NCBI RefSeq assembly: GCF_024323335.1
Contig: NC_066579.1
Span: forward strand, 1,522,501 to 1,586,500
Source of the DNA: Lathyrus oleraceus
Taxonomy: Eukaryota > Streptophyta > Magnoliopsida > Fabales > Fabaceae
Direction: 5' to 3'
Length of the DNA: 64,000 bases
Position numbers and translations under genes: made by a program. A model generated the notes under the pieces. The model was not told where the DNA came from and did not search any database. It saw only the letters and a program-made list of their open reading frames with translations. This document shows, in pieces, positions 24,117 through 35,580 of the stretch (position 1 is its first letter; every line of letters begins with the position of its first letter).

Positions 24117-25165
24117 GAACCACTTGTGTGGGTTGCAAACTAAAAGCCCACTCAAGTGTATATGGCCCATGTCTTATAATATGCCAAAATCACTTAAGCT
24201 CGTGGTACTTTACCATATTTCGTATTCTACTTAAGTACACCGTACCTTACGATGTTCTATAATTCACTTAAGGGCACCGTACATTACGGTATTCCTTAAT
24301 TACTCTATCTTTCATCAATCTGTCCTTTGTGTGTGACCCTATAGGTTTTTCGCGGCATTGGCAATTATATTAAATCACGTATTTAACATAATAAACAGTG
24401 AGCGGTATCTAACAACACATCACTGCTACCCAAGACACGAAAATGTCATGTGATCTGACAAATCCTTCTGTGATAATAATTATGTGTATAATTACCTTTT
24501 TGCCCTTATGTCTATATTGAACACAAGGCATAGACCGTGTCATCCTTGTCCAATTCAATATTGGGCCCATAGACATTTATCCTGTTACGCAGGATGGGCA
24601 AATTCCATCTAGGTCACTCATGTCCCTTAGCATGCTCCGTGGAGTACCCATCAACTGTCTTTATGGTTATCCAGTTACGGACAATGTTTGATCAACAATA
24701 AAGCACTCGACTCTACATCTAGGGTCCATAGTGGTTTCAGGTCGAAGAGTGGTATACACCATTATCACCATGAGAATAACTTATGACACTTTGCATAACT
24801 TTCTATATAGTATTCTCATAGCGGGTCAATCCGGTATAAATATTACTCTTAATATTCATACCTATGTTTAAGACTTGATAACTCCTTATCCATTATCCAT
24901 GAGATGTGATCATCAGTCTATATACATAATAGTCTTCATGCTTTAATGTTATCCCATTTCACAATGAAGCTTGACTACGGATACTTTAAGAATAGTGTCC
25001 TTATGTTTAATGTGATCTCATGATTAAGTCATACTTGATACATTAAACGGACTAGCTATTCTAGGGACTTTATTAAACAAACATAATAAAGAAAAAGCCT
25101 TTTATTATTAATAAATAATTCGATACAAGTATCAAAATTATTGGCCTATAGGGCTTACACCAACA

Positions 25166-25178
25166 ATCTCCCACTAGC
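25166..25178 (-). other. Polypurine tract of the copia element
   Basis: On the minus strand it reads GCTAGTGGGAGAT directly before the 3' LTR, the typical plant copia second-strand primer. Confidence 0.88.
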
Positions 25179-25887
25179 AATAGAGCCAATCAGGAATAAC
25201 CCTAATGCCCATAGATCTATTATGGCCATCATGCTTCTGTTGCGCAAGAGGCTTTGTCAGTGGGTCAGCAATATTGTCAAGTGTAGGTACTCTACATATT
25301 TTCACATCTCCTCTATCTATTATCTCTCGAATGAGGTGATAACGCCTAAGTATGTGTTTGGATCGTTGGTGAGATCTAGGCTCCTTAGCTTGTGCGATAG
25401 AACCATTGTTATCATAATAGAGACCAATGGGATCCACAATGCTAGGAACTATGCCAAGTTCACTAATGAACTTTTTGATCCAAATAGCTTCCTTTGCTGC
25501 ACTTGAGGCAGCAATATACTCGGCCTCGGTTGTAGAATCAGCAATTGTATCTTGCTTTGAACTTTTCCAGCTCACAGCGCCACCGTTCAAGCAAAACACA
25601 TAACCAGATTGCGATCTAAAGTCATCCTTATCTGTCTGGAAGCTGGCATCGGTGTATACAATTACAGCCAACTCTTCCTGACCTCCATATATCAAGAATG
25701 AGTCCTTAGTCCTTCTCAAATATTTAAGGATGTTCTTGACAGTTGCCCAATGGGCATCACCAGGATCAGATTGGTACCTACTTGTTGCACTTAAAGCATA
25801 CGAGACATCTGGTCGAGTACATAACATGGCATACATGATAGATCCTATTGCAGATGCATATGGAATCTTATTCATGCGATCCCTTTC
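25174..25887 (-). pseudogene. Copia RNase H domain
   Basis: The frame is open across this stretch and joined to the RT upstream through a TAA that replaces one codon after SPSTK. It carries PYASAIGSIMYAMLCTRPD, then TDASFQTDKDDFRSQSGYVF, SWKSSKQDTIADSTTEAEYI and NIADPLTKPL. The first acidic residue (TDAS, about residue 76 from the Met at 25875) and TEAEY are retained. It would degrade RNA in the RNA:DNA hybrid. The domain looks whole, but it can be made only by readthrough of the upstream stop. Confidence 0.88.
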
Positions 25888-26763
25888 TTACTTAGTTGAA
25901 GGGGATTGTGTTTTTGATAGACACATGCCATGTTGCATAGGTATGAATCCTTTCTTGGAATCATGCATATTAAAGCGTCTCAGCACTTTGTCTATGTACG
26001 TACTCTGACTTAGGCCAAGCAGTTTTTGTGATCTATCTCTATAGATTCTGATTCCTAATATATAGGCTGCTTCACCTAGGTCCTTCATAGAAAAGCATTT
26101 CCCCAACCAAGACTTTACTTGTTGCAGGGTAGGGACATCGTTTCCAATGAGTAATATGTCATCTACATATAATACCAGGAAAACGATCATGCTCCCATTA
26201 ACCTTCTTGTAGACACAAGGCTCATCTTCGTTCTTGATAAATCTATATTGTTTTACCGTTTCATCAAAACGAAGATTCCAACTTCTGGAAGCTTGCTTCA
26301 ATCCATAGATTGATCTTTGTAACTTACATATCTTTTGGGCTTCTTCTGGTATGTCAAATCCTTCAGGCTGTGTCGTGTACACATCCTCAAGAAGATTCCC
26401 ATTAAGGAAAGCAGTTTTGACATCCATCTGCCATATTTCATAATCATGATATGCAGCGATAGCAAGTAAAATCCGAACAGATTTAAGCATTGCAACTGGT
26501 GAAAAGGTTTCATCATAGTCAACCCCATGAATTTGTTTATATCCTTTAGCAACCAGTCTTGCCTTATAGGTATGTACCTTACCATCCATGTCGGTCTTCT
26601 TTTTGAAGACCCACTTGCATCCTATAGGGTTAACTCCTACAGGAGGCTCTACCAAGGTCCAAACTTGGTTTGTATACATGGAATCCATTTCAGATTTCAT
26701 GGCTTCTAGCCACTTCTCAGACTCGGGACTAGTTATGGCCTCTTGGTAGGTCACAGGCTCATC
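25888..26763 (-). pseudogene. Copia reverse transcriptase domain
   Basis: It reads YQEAITSPESEKWLEAMKSE, WTLVEPPVG, KWVFKKK, YKARLVAKGYKQIHGVDYDE, VKTAFLNGNLLEDVY, SIYGLKQASRSWN and LYVDDILLIGND. The catalytic aspartates are at about residue 111 (MDVKTAFL) and in YVDD (196-199) counting from the Met at 26754. The domain itself is uninterrupted. A TAA after LLMD separates it from integrase and another TAA separates it from RNase H. Confidence 0.9.
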
Positions 26764-27697
26764 TTAATCCATGAGTAATACATCACCTTGATCTGTTATG
26801 AGATACCCATATCTCTCAGGTAGGTGACATATCCTGCTTGACCTACGCTGGTCTTGTTCTACTTGAGCAGGTTGCTCTTCCACAACTACTTGTGTTTCCT
26901 GCTCTAATTCCTCCATAGGTGTATCAATGATTTGTGATTCTTGAATTTCTTCAAGCTCTACTTTCCTCCCACTGATTCCTTTGGAAATAAAATCCTTTTC
27001 TAGGAAAACTCCAATTCGAGCGACAAACACTTTGCCCTCAGAAGGATTGTAGAAGTAATACCCTCTTGTTTCTTTAGGATACCCCACAAATAAGCATTTG
27101 TCAGATTTGGGCTCAAGCTTAGTTGAAATTTGTCGTTTCACATAAACTTCGCAACCCCAAATCTTCATGTAAGACATATGTAGTTTCTTACCACTCCATA
27201 TCTCATATGGTGTCTTCTCAACCTTTTTGGATGGAACACGGTTAAGTGTGTAAGCAGCTATCAATAGTGCATGTCCCCAAAAGGAGTTTGGAAGATCGAC
27301 GTGACTCATCATGGATCGGACCATGTCTAACAGGGTTCGATTTCTTCTCTCAAATACACCATTCCATTGGGGTGTTCCAGGAGGAGTAAGTTGGGATAGG
27401 ATCCCACACTCTTTCAGATGGTCATCAAACTCTAGGCTTAAATACTCACCACCTCGATTTGATCGAAGAGTTTTAATATTCTTACCTAGTTGGTTTTGTA
27501 CTTCATTCTTGAATTCCTTGAACTTTTCAAAGGACTCTGATTTGTGTTTCATTAAATACACATAACCATATCTACTGAAATCATCAGTAAATGTGATGAA
27601 GTACTGAAAACCTCCTCTGGCTGGTATGTTCAGTGGTCCACATACATCAGTATGTATGAGGGCCAAAAGATCACCAGCTCTTTCACCTTTTCCAATG
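26764..27697 (-). pseudogene. Copia integrase domain, with catalytic Asp replaced
   Basis: The frame starts within the end of the GAG-pre-integrase region (KSPFIGKGERAGDLLALIH). The core has D7 (IHTDVCGP, numbered from 27666), then LRSNRGGEY where the second catalytic Asp is normally found, then E106 (NGVFERRNRTLLDM). Asn at position 70 is a GAT-to-AAT change in a DDE enzyme and should abolish strand transfer. The C-terminal part (KCLFVGYPKETRGYYFYNP) is present. The frame ends in TAA at 26764. Confidence 0.88.
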
Positions 27698-28146
27698 AAT
27701 GGAGACTTTTGTCATCTTCCAAGTACTTTGGGCAGTTTCTCTTCCAGTGTCCGGTCTTACCGCAATGGAAGTAGGTGCCTGCCTTTGTTATGCCTCCACT
27801 AGGCTTCAAAGCAGCAATAATGGGTCTGGGTTTGGCAACTTTCTTGCCTTTCCCTTTATCACCCTGCTTGGTGGGCCTTTTGTTCTATTTCTTTCCATTT
27901 TTGATCATCAGAATGAACTTCCCTTTTGTCTTCAGATTCTGCTCAGCAGTTCTTAACATGGCTAGCAGTTCAGGAAGAGATTTGTCTATATCATTCATAC
28001 TGAAATTTAGGATAAATTGACTGAAACCATCTGGCAACGATTGCAAGATCACATCAGTAGCAAGTTCGTTTCCGAGGGGAAAACCCAATCTCTCAAGGTT
28101 TTCCACATGCCCAATCATCTTGAGCACATGGGGACCTACAGGGGCT
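27698..28146 (-). pseudogene. Copia gag, C-terminal piece with damaged zinc knuckle; protease absent
   Basis: Gag continues here after the Ogre-2 insertion: GPHVLKMIGHVENLERLGFP, LPDGFSQFILNFSMND and ELLAMLRTAEQNLK, then an in-frame TAG and the nucleocapsid. The zinc knuckle at 27773-27732 reads YFHCGKTGHWKRNC, so the first Cys is Tyr. About ten residues later the sequence jumps, with a frameshift, to the region just before integrase. A retropepsin domain and most of the GAG-pre-integrase region, normally some 200 residues, are missing. Confidence 0.88.
28142..28146. repeat. Target duplication GGGCT of Ogre-2
   Basis: GGGCT at 28142-28146 recurs at 40046-40050 directly after the 3' LTR, inside the copia gag. 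Taking out the insert and one copy makes the gag reading continuous. Confidence 0.95.
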
Positions 28147-28384
28147 TGTAACATCCCAAAATTTGCCCTCCTCATTCATGCATTCATTTTTAGGTCATTT
28201 AACATTTCATATTGCATTTCATCATGTCAATTAGAATAAGATCCAAGAAACTTTATTTAAAAAAAATAAATAAAACGAAAAAAGAAAACAAAAAAGGAAA
28301 AAAAATTAATTAAATAAATAAATAAATAAATAAATCTCAAACTTGGACCTCTCTCAAAAGCCCACTAAGCTACCAATATTAGGC

Positions 28385-28392
28385 TATAAATA
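28385..28392 (+). promoter_or_regulatory. TATA box of the Ogre-2 5' LTR
   Basis: TATAAATA in AGGC-TATAAATACTAG, kept unchanged in the 3' LTR at 38616-38623. Confidence 0.6.
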
Positions 28393-29329
28393 CTAGAGTT
28401 TCATTGAAATAAAACAGACAGAAAAAGGAAGAGAAGCAAAATACTCTGAGGTTTCCTTGGAACAAAACTTTGGACAAAACCTAGGGAGACTACCTGACAG
28501 AGAACTCAGAGCAACCTCCAAACCCTGAAGGGAACTCAACTGCACAGAATCACCTCTGTCTAACATAAACCCTAAAGATTATTTTGTAAACCTCACGGGT
28601 GCAACTCAATTTCAATCAAGCTCTCCAATCAGGTTTGCCCTTATTCCCATTACCTTTGTGCTTTGAAGTTGAATACTCTGAATGTTTGAGGTATGATGGA
28701 TGAATTTCATTAGGTTTTTGCCCACGGGTTCATAATTATGTATGAATGTATAAATAATGCCTTGAATGCTTAATCGTTTAATTTCTGAAGTGTATGCCAC
28801 AGGGTTTGAGGTTTCTGAAACCATACTGTTATCCATGAAAAAATGCTTATCGTGTTTCACTAACCCTTTTATTGAGTTTTTGTGAGGGCTCACATACTTT
28901 TGCAGGGATAGCTTGCTTGGTGTTCCACTTTATTTGTGGGATACCACCTGGAGGTTCATTCCGATTACCTGTACTGACCCACTTTCTTTGATGATGTTAG
29001 CTTGGAAGGATCTCAGGGTTTATCGTTCCTTTAATTGTTGTTACCTCGGATCTTCATCCGCGTGGTACTTTTATATTTTTCCCGCATTTTACTGCTTTCC
29101 TAGCTGGAAGACCTCGATAGGAGGCAATGTTTTTGTGTGTTTATTTTTTTTTACAGGTTCCTTCGCCCAGGACTCCTTTTTGCATGAGCATCCCTAACCC
29201 TACCAACTCATTGATTTTTCTTCTCCTAAGAACACGTTAACTCCTTCTACTACAGGCGAGTAAGTCTCCAAAGGTCGAGCATCCGGTAGATTGCGTAGTA
29301 ACGTCGTTCGTCCAAAACCCAATTCATAA

Positions 29330-29515
29330 CCCCATAGTTAGCCGAACTACGACTTGCTCTGATTCTCATTCCAGATGAGACATGTAGGCATAAGACGCGA
29401 TGTCTTAGCGAGCACAATTACCCTTAACCCCTAGGTAGCCGAGCTACGAAGACTATGATTCTCATATTCAGATGAGATACGTATGCAGGGGGTGCGACAT
29501 CCGTGCGAGTCTTTT
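29330..29515 (+). repeat. U5 hairpin block of the Ogre-2 5' LTR
   Basis: Two modules. The first has TAGTT-AGCCG-AACTA (29335-29349) and TAAGAC-GCGAT-GTCTTA (29391-29407). The second has GTAGC-CGA-GCTAC (29435-29447) and a GGGTG-CGA-CATCC hairpin near 29490. An AGATGAGATACGTA-like spacer lies between stems. The copy in the 3' LTR (39560-39745) has GGATG-CGA-CATCC at the last position. Confidence 0.75.
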
Positions 29516-29818
29516 TCTTTTGACCCTTTTTTTTAGTAAATAACACATTAGATAAACCCACACCCTTTAGACAAGAACTACAAAAGTGGATCCCGTAGAG
29601 TACTACAGATGCGTAGGGGTGCTAATACCTTCCCTTCGCATAATCGACTCCCGAACCCAAGATTTGGTTGCGAGACCCTGTCTTGTCCTTTCCTTTTTCC
29701 AGGTTTACTTCGAGTGTTTCCTTTCCCTCCTTTGGGATAAATAACGCATGGTGGCGACTCTCCTGTCTTTCTTCGCCGGTTGTTTTTTTTCGCATTCCAT
29801 TTTTCAGGTTGCGACAGC

Positions 29819-29836
29819 TGGCGACTCTGCTGGGGA
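29819..29836 (+). other. Primer-binding site of Ogre-2
   Basis: TGGCGACTCTGCTGGGGA begins two bases after the 5' LTR. This is the Ogre-type site, which I recall being assigned to a tRNA-Arg primer. Confidence 0.8.
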
Positions 29837-30938
29837 CCCGGTTTCCCTAAGCGAGTCCCTCCTAGCTTTTGTAGGTTGTTTGTTTATTGGGTGTTTATTC
29901 TTTTGTACAATTATTATCTTTCAGCATTTACCTGCTTTATTGCATTGTGTACATATGACTGCCGTATCTGCTGGTTCTGTTTGTGAGATGAGATCTATAC
30001 CCGGACTCGAGTGCATTTAAGATAGGAGAATGGTATAGTCTTGTTGACTTGTGTGGAGTTATTCCTTAGCAAGTTGACTTGCAAGCCCATTCACTTGGTG
30101 GAGGTCGTGTTGAGATCAATAATGTCACACAAGTAAGTTGTGGTTAGACATTACTTTTTCCAATATAGACCTTAGAAGCCAAGGACCTTAGTTTACCAAA
30201 CCCATCTTGGCCTATTCGTAGGACGTGGTGCGAAAGTCGTTCAAGTGTAAGATTTGATACGATTGTTACGTGATACTACACTCATAAGAGTCTCTCTTGA
30301 GAATATTTTTGGAATACAAGTAGTCGTTCCTCCGATAATATCCTAAAGATGGGATTATGACTATGAGAACCTTTTTGTAGAACATGTTTGGCAGGTTTAA
30401 ACCTTAGTACACTCCATTTGGGTGGTTCTTAACCTAAACTCCATGCTCGTGACTTGCAACAAACCCTTGATTCATGTTTGATCCATTCAGGTATCCTTAA
30501 TATCAATGAAACTTGGATGTTGATAAGGTGTAAACCATAATCCACCAAAAATGGATGGTTGATATTAAGGATAACATGATCCATCCCATGACCTTTGTTT
30601 GGTGTGCTTTGCTTGATCCTCTTAATTTCTCTCCAGGCAGTGCAACTTGACAGATGTTCAAGCGGATCCAGCAATTCTGATTGACATGCCATTGCATTGC
30701 ATAACATCATCTGCATATTTGCATCCAACATCTCATGCTTATTCATTTGCAGGGTATTCCCTTTTTAAGGGGGGGCCTTAAAATCGAATAAGCAGTGCAT
30801 CGCATACCATACATACTAACCCTTGTTTGTCTTGCAGGTGTCACCGTAGTGTCTAATGCTTGTTCCCTGTTGCAGGCAGTTATTGGTCCCAAGCGAGTTC
30901 ACAGGTACCCGACAAAGGAAAACCGTCCACGACTAGCA
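29837..30938 (+). other. Ogre-2 untranslated leader
   Basis: About 1.1 kb before the first plausible gag ATG. Some Ogre elements carry an extra ORF here; I see none. Two palindrome-like blocks around 30480-30570 repeat ATCCACCAAAAATGGATGG-type text and could fold. Confidence 0.5.
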
Positions 30939-31733
30939 ATGGACCAGATACAGAAAGAACTGGCTGATATGTGTGAAAGGATGGATCAGTTCATGACATT
31001 GATGACTGGTATGGCAGAAGGCCAGGCGAAGCTGAAGGAATTGGTTGAGCAACCGAGGCCCGATCCAGAGGTGGAAATACCAAGTGCTAAGGGGAACGCT
31101 GATAACCCTGTGAACACTGGAAACGCGGGTAACACAAATGTTGATGGAAACCCAGGTAATGTTGGCAACACGGGAAATGTTGGGAATGGTATTGGCGGAA
31201 GGTACAATGTGAATCAAGGGATTCGGATTAACGGGCGCCCCGTTACTGAAGATTGTCAGTATGATCAATTTTCTTTGCACGACGAGGCCCTCGAGACCAC
31301 TCGCCGTATGGATGAGCTTGCTGAGAAGCTCAAACCTTTGGAGTCTCAAAATTCCTTAGGTTTTGATGTCACCAATCTTGGTCTGGTTCAGGGAGTAAGG
31401 GTCCCTCACAAGTTCAAACCTCCTACTTTTGAGAAATACAACGGGGCTTCTTGCCCACGCACTCATCTCCAATCTTATCTGGGAAGGTTGGGAGCTCACA
31501 CGGAAGATGAAAAACTGTGGATGTACTATTTTGAAGACAGTCTAACTGGAGCTTCTCGTAAATGGTATTCTCATTTGTCTCGCACTACCATAAAGAGCTG
31601 GAAAGACTTGGCAGAGGCTTTTATCAAGCAATATCAATACAACTTGGACATGGCTCCAAATCGGACCTTGTTGCAAGGAATGTCTCAGACTACCAAGGAG
31701 ACCTTTAGAGAATATGCTCAGCGTTGGATATAG
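30939..31733 (+). pseudogene. Ogre-2 gag, N-terminal part ending at a premature stop
   Basis: The ATG at 30939 (MDQIQKELADMCERMDQFM) follows a frame that is open further upstream only from a non-ATG codon. The sequence has a Gly/Asn-rich low-complexity stretch (NTGNAGNTN, GNVGNTG), then the gag domain: VPHKFKPPTFEKYNGASCPR, KWYSHLSRTTIKSWKDLAEA and GMSQTTKETFREYAQRW. After QRWI comes TAG, where relatives have a sense codon, and the same frame then continues as IAAFVQPLMSE. The product is the particle protein. One stop codon separates it from the downstream gag-protease. Confidence 0.87.
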
Positions 31734-34256
31734 ATTGCTGCATTCGTCCAACCCCTTATGTCTGAAAGGGAGATGGCGGACATGTTCATGAACACTCTTC
31801 AAGGCAATTATATCGAGAGATTGGCTGCTTGCCCGTCAATCAGCTTTGCAGAGATAGTGATTGCTGGAGAAAGGATCGAGAGTCTGTTGAAGATGGGTCG
31901 AATTCAAGACAACAGTGCTTCCAACTCATCAGTTCCCAAGAAACCATTTGCTGGTAACGGTCAGCGAAGAAGAGAAGGTGAGACGAGCGTTGTGTATGCC
32001 GGCAGAGGCAAGGGCAGAGGACACCCTAATTATTATCAAGATCAAGTGGCCGCAGTCACTATTCCAACACATGTTCCTCAACCGCAGTATCATCCGCAAC
32101 AGCAACCCAGGTACAACAATCAACAACAAGGAGGTAATCCGGGTCAGCAGAGACCCTGTCAACAACGTCCAAGACAGGCGGACCGGGTCATTGAGCCAAT
32201 CCCAATGCCTTATTCTGTATTACTTCCCAAGCTGATTGACATGAATCTGGTTAAGTTGAGAACTCTGGCCCCACCGGTCGATCCCAACAATCTGCCTAGA
32301 GGTTATGATGTCAACGCCAGATGTGCTTTTCACTCCAACGCACCTGGCCATACTACAGATAATTGCAAGGCTCCCCAGCTAAAGGTACAAGATTTGAGAG
32401 ATGCCCAGGCCATCAATTTTTCTCCGGTGCCTAATGTTATCCAAAACCTGATGCCAGCTCACGGCGGGCAGAGGATTAATGCTGTTGATAGTGGGGAAAC
32501 TTTGAATTTGGTTTCTGATGTGACTAAAGTGAAGAATTCGCTATCGGTGGTCAAAGACCGACTCTTGAAAGGACAGATTTTCCCGGGCTGTGGGGAAGAA
32601 TGCAGAAATTGTCAAGACGCCGAGAACGGATGTGATAGTTTGAGAAGGGGTATTCAGCAACTGATAGATGAAGGTTGTCTTCAGTTCGATCAGACTCGTC
32701 CAGTGAAGAATGATGTGTCGACAGTAACGTTTTATTTCACTCTTGAAGAAATATATGTTCCCGAGAGACCCGCTCCGACAATAATATATTTCCCAGAAAG
32801 TCCAGCACCGATTTACTCTAACAACCCTCAACCGACTTTGATTGGTCCAGTCACCATCACGGTACCAGGACCTGTTCCGTATGAGAAAGACAGTGCTATC
32901 CCGTGGCACTATGAGGCTGATATCTACTGCCAGGGGCAGAAAGTTAACGAAGAAGACATTGACATTGGTAGCTCCGCTGTAGACAATGTTGGAGGAATTG
33001 GTGGCTTCACTCGCAGTGGACGCCTATTTGCACCATCAACATTGCGCACGAATGGTGAAGCTGAGGCAGCTGCCAAGGCTAAAGGAAAACAGGTATCCAC
33101 CGAAGAGGTTACTACCGAGGAAGCTCCTCCTAAGACCGCATTCGAGAAGGAAGTGGATGAGTTTATGAGGATTATCAAGAAAAGTGACTACAAGGTAGTC
33201 GACCAGCTAAATCAGACACCCTCAAAGATCTCCATTCTCTCACTATTGATGTGCTCTGAGGCACACAGAGCAGCCTTGTTGAAAGTACTGAATATGGCTT
33301 ATGTTCCCCCAGAGATAACTGTTGACCAACTGGAGTCGGTAGTTTCAAATGTACACACTAGCCATGCGCTAGGTTTCACCGATTATGACCTAACATCTGA
33401 GGGCAGGAATCACAACATAGCCTTGCATATCACAATGGAATGCAAAGGGACGGTGCTTTCCCATGTTTTGGTTGATACAGGCTCTTCTCTGAATGTTCTT
33501 CCAAAGAAAGCCTTAACGAAGTTGGATTGCGATGACATCATCCTGAAGCCAAGTAATTTAGTTGTGAGGACTTTTGATGGCTCTAAGCGAGCTGTCTGTG
33601 GCGAAGTTGAGTTGCCAGTTAAGATTGGACCGCAGGTATTCAAGAGTACCTTTTATGTGATGGATATCCAGCTTGCCTATAGCTGTCTGCTAGGTCGGCC
33701 CTGGATTCATGTTGCCGGTGCTGTTACTTCTACTCTCCACCAGAAGCTCAAATATGGACTAGAAGGGCATATCGTCACTGTCTGTGGTGAAGAGGATATT
33801 TTTGTTAGCCACCTGTCTACGTTTAAGTATGTGGAGATGGATGGCGAGATGCATGAGATGCTGTGTCAGGGCTTCGAAACTATAAACATCAGTGAGGTCA
33901 CGCCTGAAACTGTCTTTTCACCTGAGTCTGAGAAGCTCGGGACTTCTATCTCTTTATACAAGCAAGCTGTTGAAGTGGTTAAGGCTGGTAATGCCCAAGC
34001 CTGGGGAAAATTTGTGGAGCCAATCATAAAAGAAGACAAGTTTGGATTGGGTTATACTCCGGGGTCTCAGAAGAATGAAGCCGGTACTTTCTCCAACGGG
34101 GGTTTGGTTTCTCCCCACACCGTCAATGTTGTAGATGAAGACAAGGCTGACAGCGACTGTGACTTAGATAGCTGGATTCGCCCGTGTGTCCCAGGAGAAA
34201 AGCTCGACAATTGGTCGTCTGAAAAAGTCGTCCAGTTTACTCTACTGAAGGAGTAA
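31734..34256 (+). pseudogene. Ogre-2 gag C-terminus and protease
   Basis: An open frame of 840 codons directly after the gag stop (first ATG 31758). It holds the rest of capsid (MADMFMNTLQGNYIERLAAC), a Gln/Pro-rich linker, a nucleic-acid-binding motif CAFHSNAPGHTTDNC near residues 192-206, a long acidic/variable linker, then a retropepsin domain with VLVDTGSSLNVLPKKAL (active-site Asp at about residue 573 from 31758) and YSCLLGRPWIHVAGAV. The protease would process the polyprotein and appears intact. The upstream stop makes this a separated piece. It ends at TAA 34254-34256. Confidence 0.87.
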
Positions 34257-34460
34257 TTTTTATTGTTTTCCTTTTATCACATGCATAACAAAGTCTTACA
34301 CTTTGACCAAGGTGTAATGACTCATCTGTAGGGCCATCCATTTAGTTACATTTCGCAATTATTTTCATCATAAATAAAGGACAGCTTTTGCAAACAATTT
34401 TGTGTTCTCTTTCTTTCAATTATTTTTACTTTTACAAAAACGACAATGTTTCTTTTTCAG
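34257..34460 (+). other. Probable pro-pol intron region of Ogre-2
   Basis: Ogre elements are known for a spliced intron between protease and RT. Here the gap is AT/T-rich and ends TCTTTTTCAG (34451-34460), a good 3' splice site before the RT start. A 5' splice site is not obvious; the stop at 34254 means it should lie upstream of that stop. Confidence 0.4.
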
Positions 34461-35580
34461 GTTTCTTTTTCGTTTTTTCTTTCCAAAAAACACCTCGTAA
34501 AACTGATCACCTGGATCTCACTACTAACGACACTGTTATGGCCAAGTATGACTTCGACAATCCTATCTATCAAGCCGAAGAAGGGGTTGAGGAAGATTGT
34601 GAATTGCCTGAGGAGTTAGCCAGGTTGTTGAAACAGGAGGACCGAGCTATCACACCTTATCAGGAGGTGGTTGAGACCATCAACATTGGTACCGAAGACG
34701 ACAAGAAAGAGATCAAGATCGGGGCCAGTCTACAGGCCGAAAGGAAAAGACCGTTGATCATGTACTTGACTGTGTTAGAAAGGTCAATGGGTTGTATGCT
34801 CGGTCAGCATGACGAGTCAGGTCGAAAAGAGCATGCAATATACTACCTTAGCAAAACGTTTACCGACTGTGAACAAAGATACTCACTGCTCGAGAAAACT
34901 TGTCGCGCTTTGGCATGGGCTGCTCGTCGACTAAGACAGTATATGTTGACTCACACGACTCTATTGATATCAAAGATGGATCAAGTCAAGTATATTTTTG
35001 AAAAGCCAGCAAGGTTGCTAGGTGGAAAATGATGCTGACAGAGTATGACATCCAATACACTTCACAAAAAGCCATCAAAGGAAGTGTCTTGTCAGACTAT
35101 CTTGTCGCGCAACCGATTGATGATTACCAACCTATGAGGTTCGACTTTCCTGATGAGGACATCATGTTTCTCAAATCGAAAGATTGCGAGGAACCACTCC
35201 CGGAGGAGGGGCCTGACCCTGAATCCAAATGGATTATGAAGCTGGACGAAGCAGACTGGGTTCGTTCTCGATACAATCAGCTAAGCCTAGTTGAGGAAAA
35301 GAGACTAGCAACTATATGCCATGGCCAGCTATATCAGAGACGGACAAAGAGAGTGTTTGATAAGAAAGTGCGCCCTCGGGAGTATCGACTCGGTGAATTG
35401 GTACTCAAAAGAATTCTTCCTCCCAACACAGATCACATGGGCAAATGGACACCGAACAACGAGGGTCCATACGTGGTTAAAAGAGTTTTCTATGGCGGAG
35501 CTCTGATGCTAACAACCATGGATGGCGAAGACTTCCCGTCCCCTGTCAACTCAGACGCAGTTAAAAAATACTTCGCATAA
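34461..35580 (+). pseudogene. Ogre-2 pol remnant lacking RT and integrase cores
   Basis: It begins with the RT N-terminus (DNPIYQAEEGVEEDCELPEE, DKKEIKIGASL). The next residues are already RNase H (RPLIMYLTVLERSMGCMLGQ, KEHAIYYLSKTFTDCEQRY), so the RT palm with its YVDD-type site is deleted. A frameshift near 35030 follows KPAR. The second frame (TEYDIQYTSQKAIKGSVLSD) reaches DPESKWIMKLDEA and jumps to the integrase C-terminus (YNQLSLVEEKRLATICHGQL, YRLGELVLKRILPP, SPVNSDAVKKYFA). The archaeal-type RNase H and the integrase DDE core are gone. It ends TAA at 35578-35580. Confidence 0.88.

Larger units (their letters stand above)
23832..25165 (-). repeat. Copia 3' LTR, 1334 bp
   Basis: On the minus strand it begins TGTTGGTGTAAGCCCTA and ends ...ATCGTAATTCTCCTTCA. 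It matches the other LTR along its whole length, with scattered substitutions and a longer GA run. The polypurine tract adjoins it. Confidence 0.93.
28147..29816 (+). repeat. Ogre-2 5' LTR, 1670 bp
   Basis: It begins TGTAACATCCCAAAATTTG and ends ...TCAGGTTGCGACA, matching 38379-40045. U3 is only about 240 bases to the TATA box; the remainder is a long R-U5. An A-rich AAATA microsatellite lies near 28300-28333. No gene is supported. Confidence 0.95.

Noticed and set aside
30429..30746. Possible extra ORF1 upstream of Ogre-2 gag
   Set aside because: It lies on the minus strand, is short, has no similarity, and overlaps palindromic leader text.
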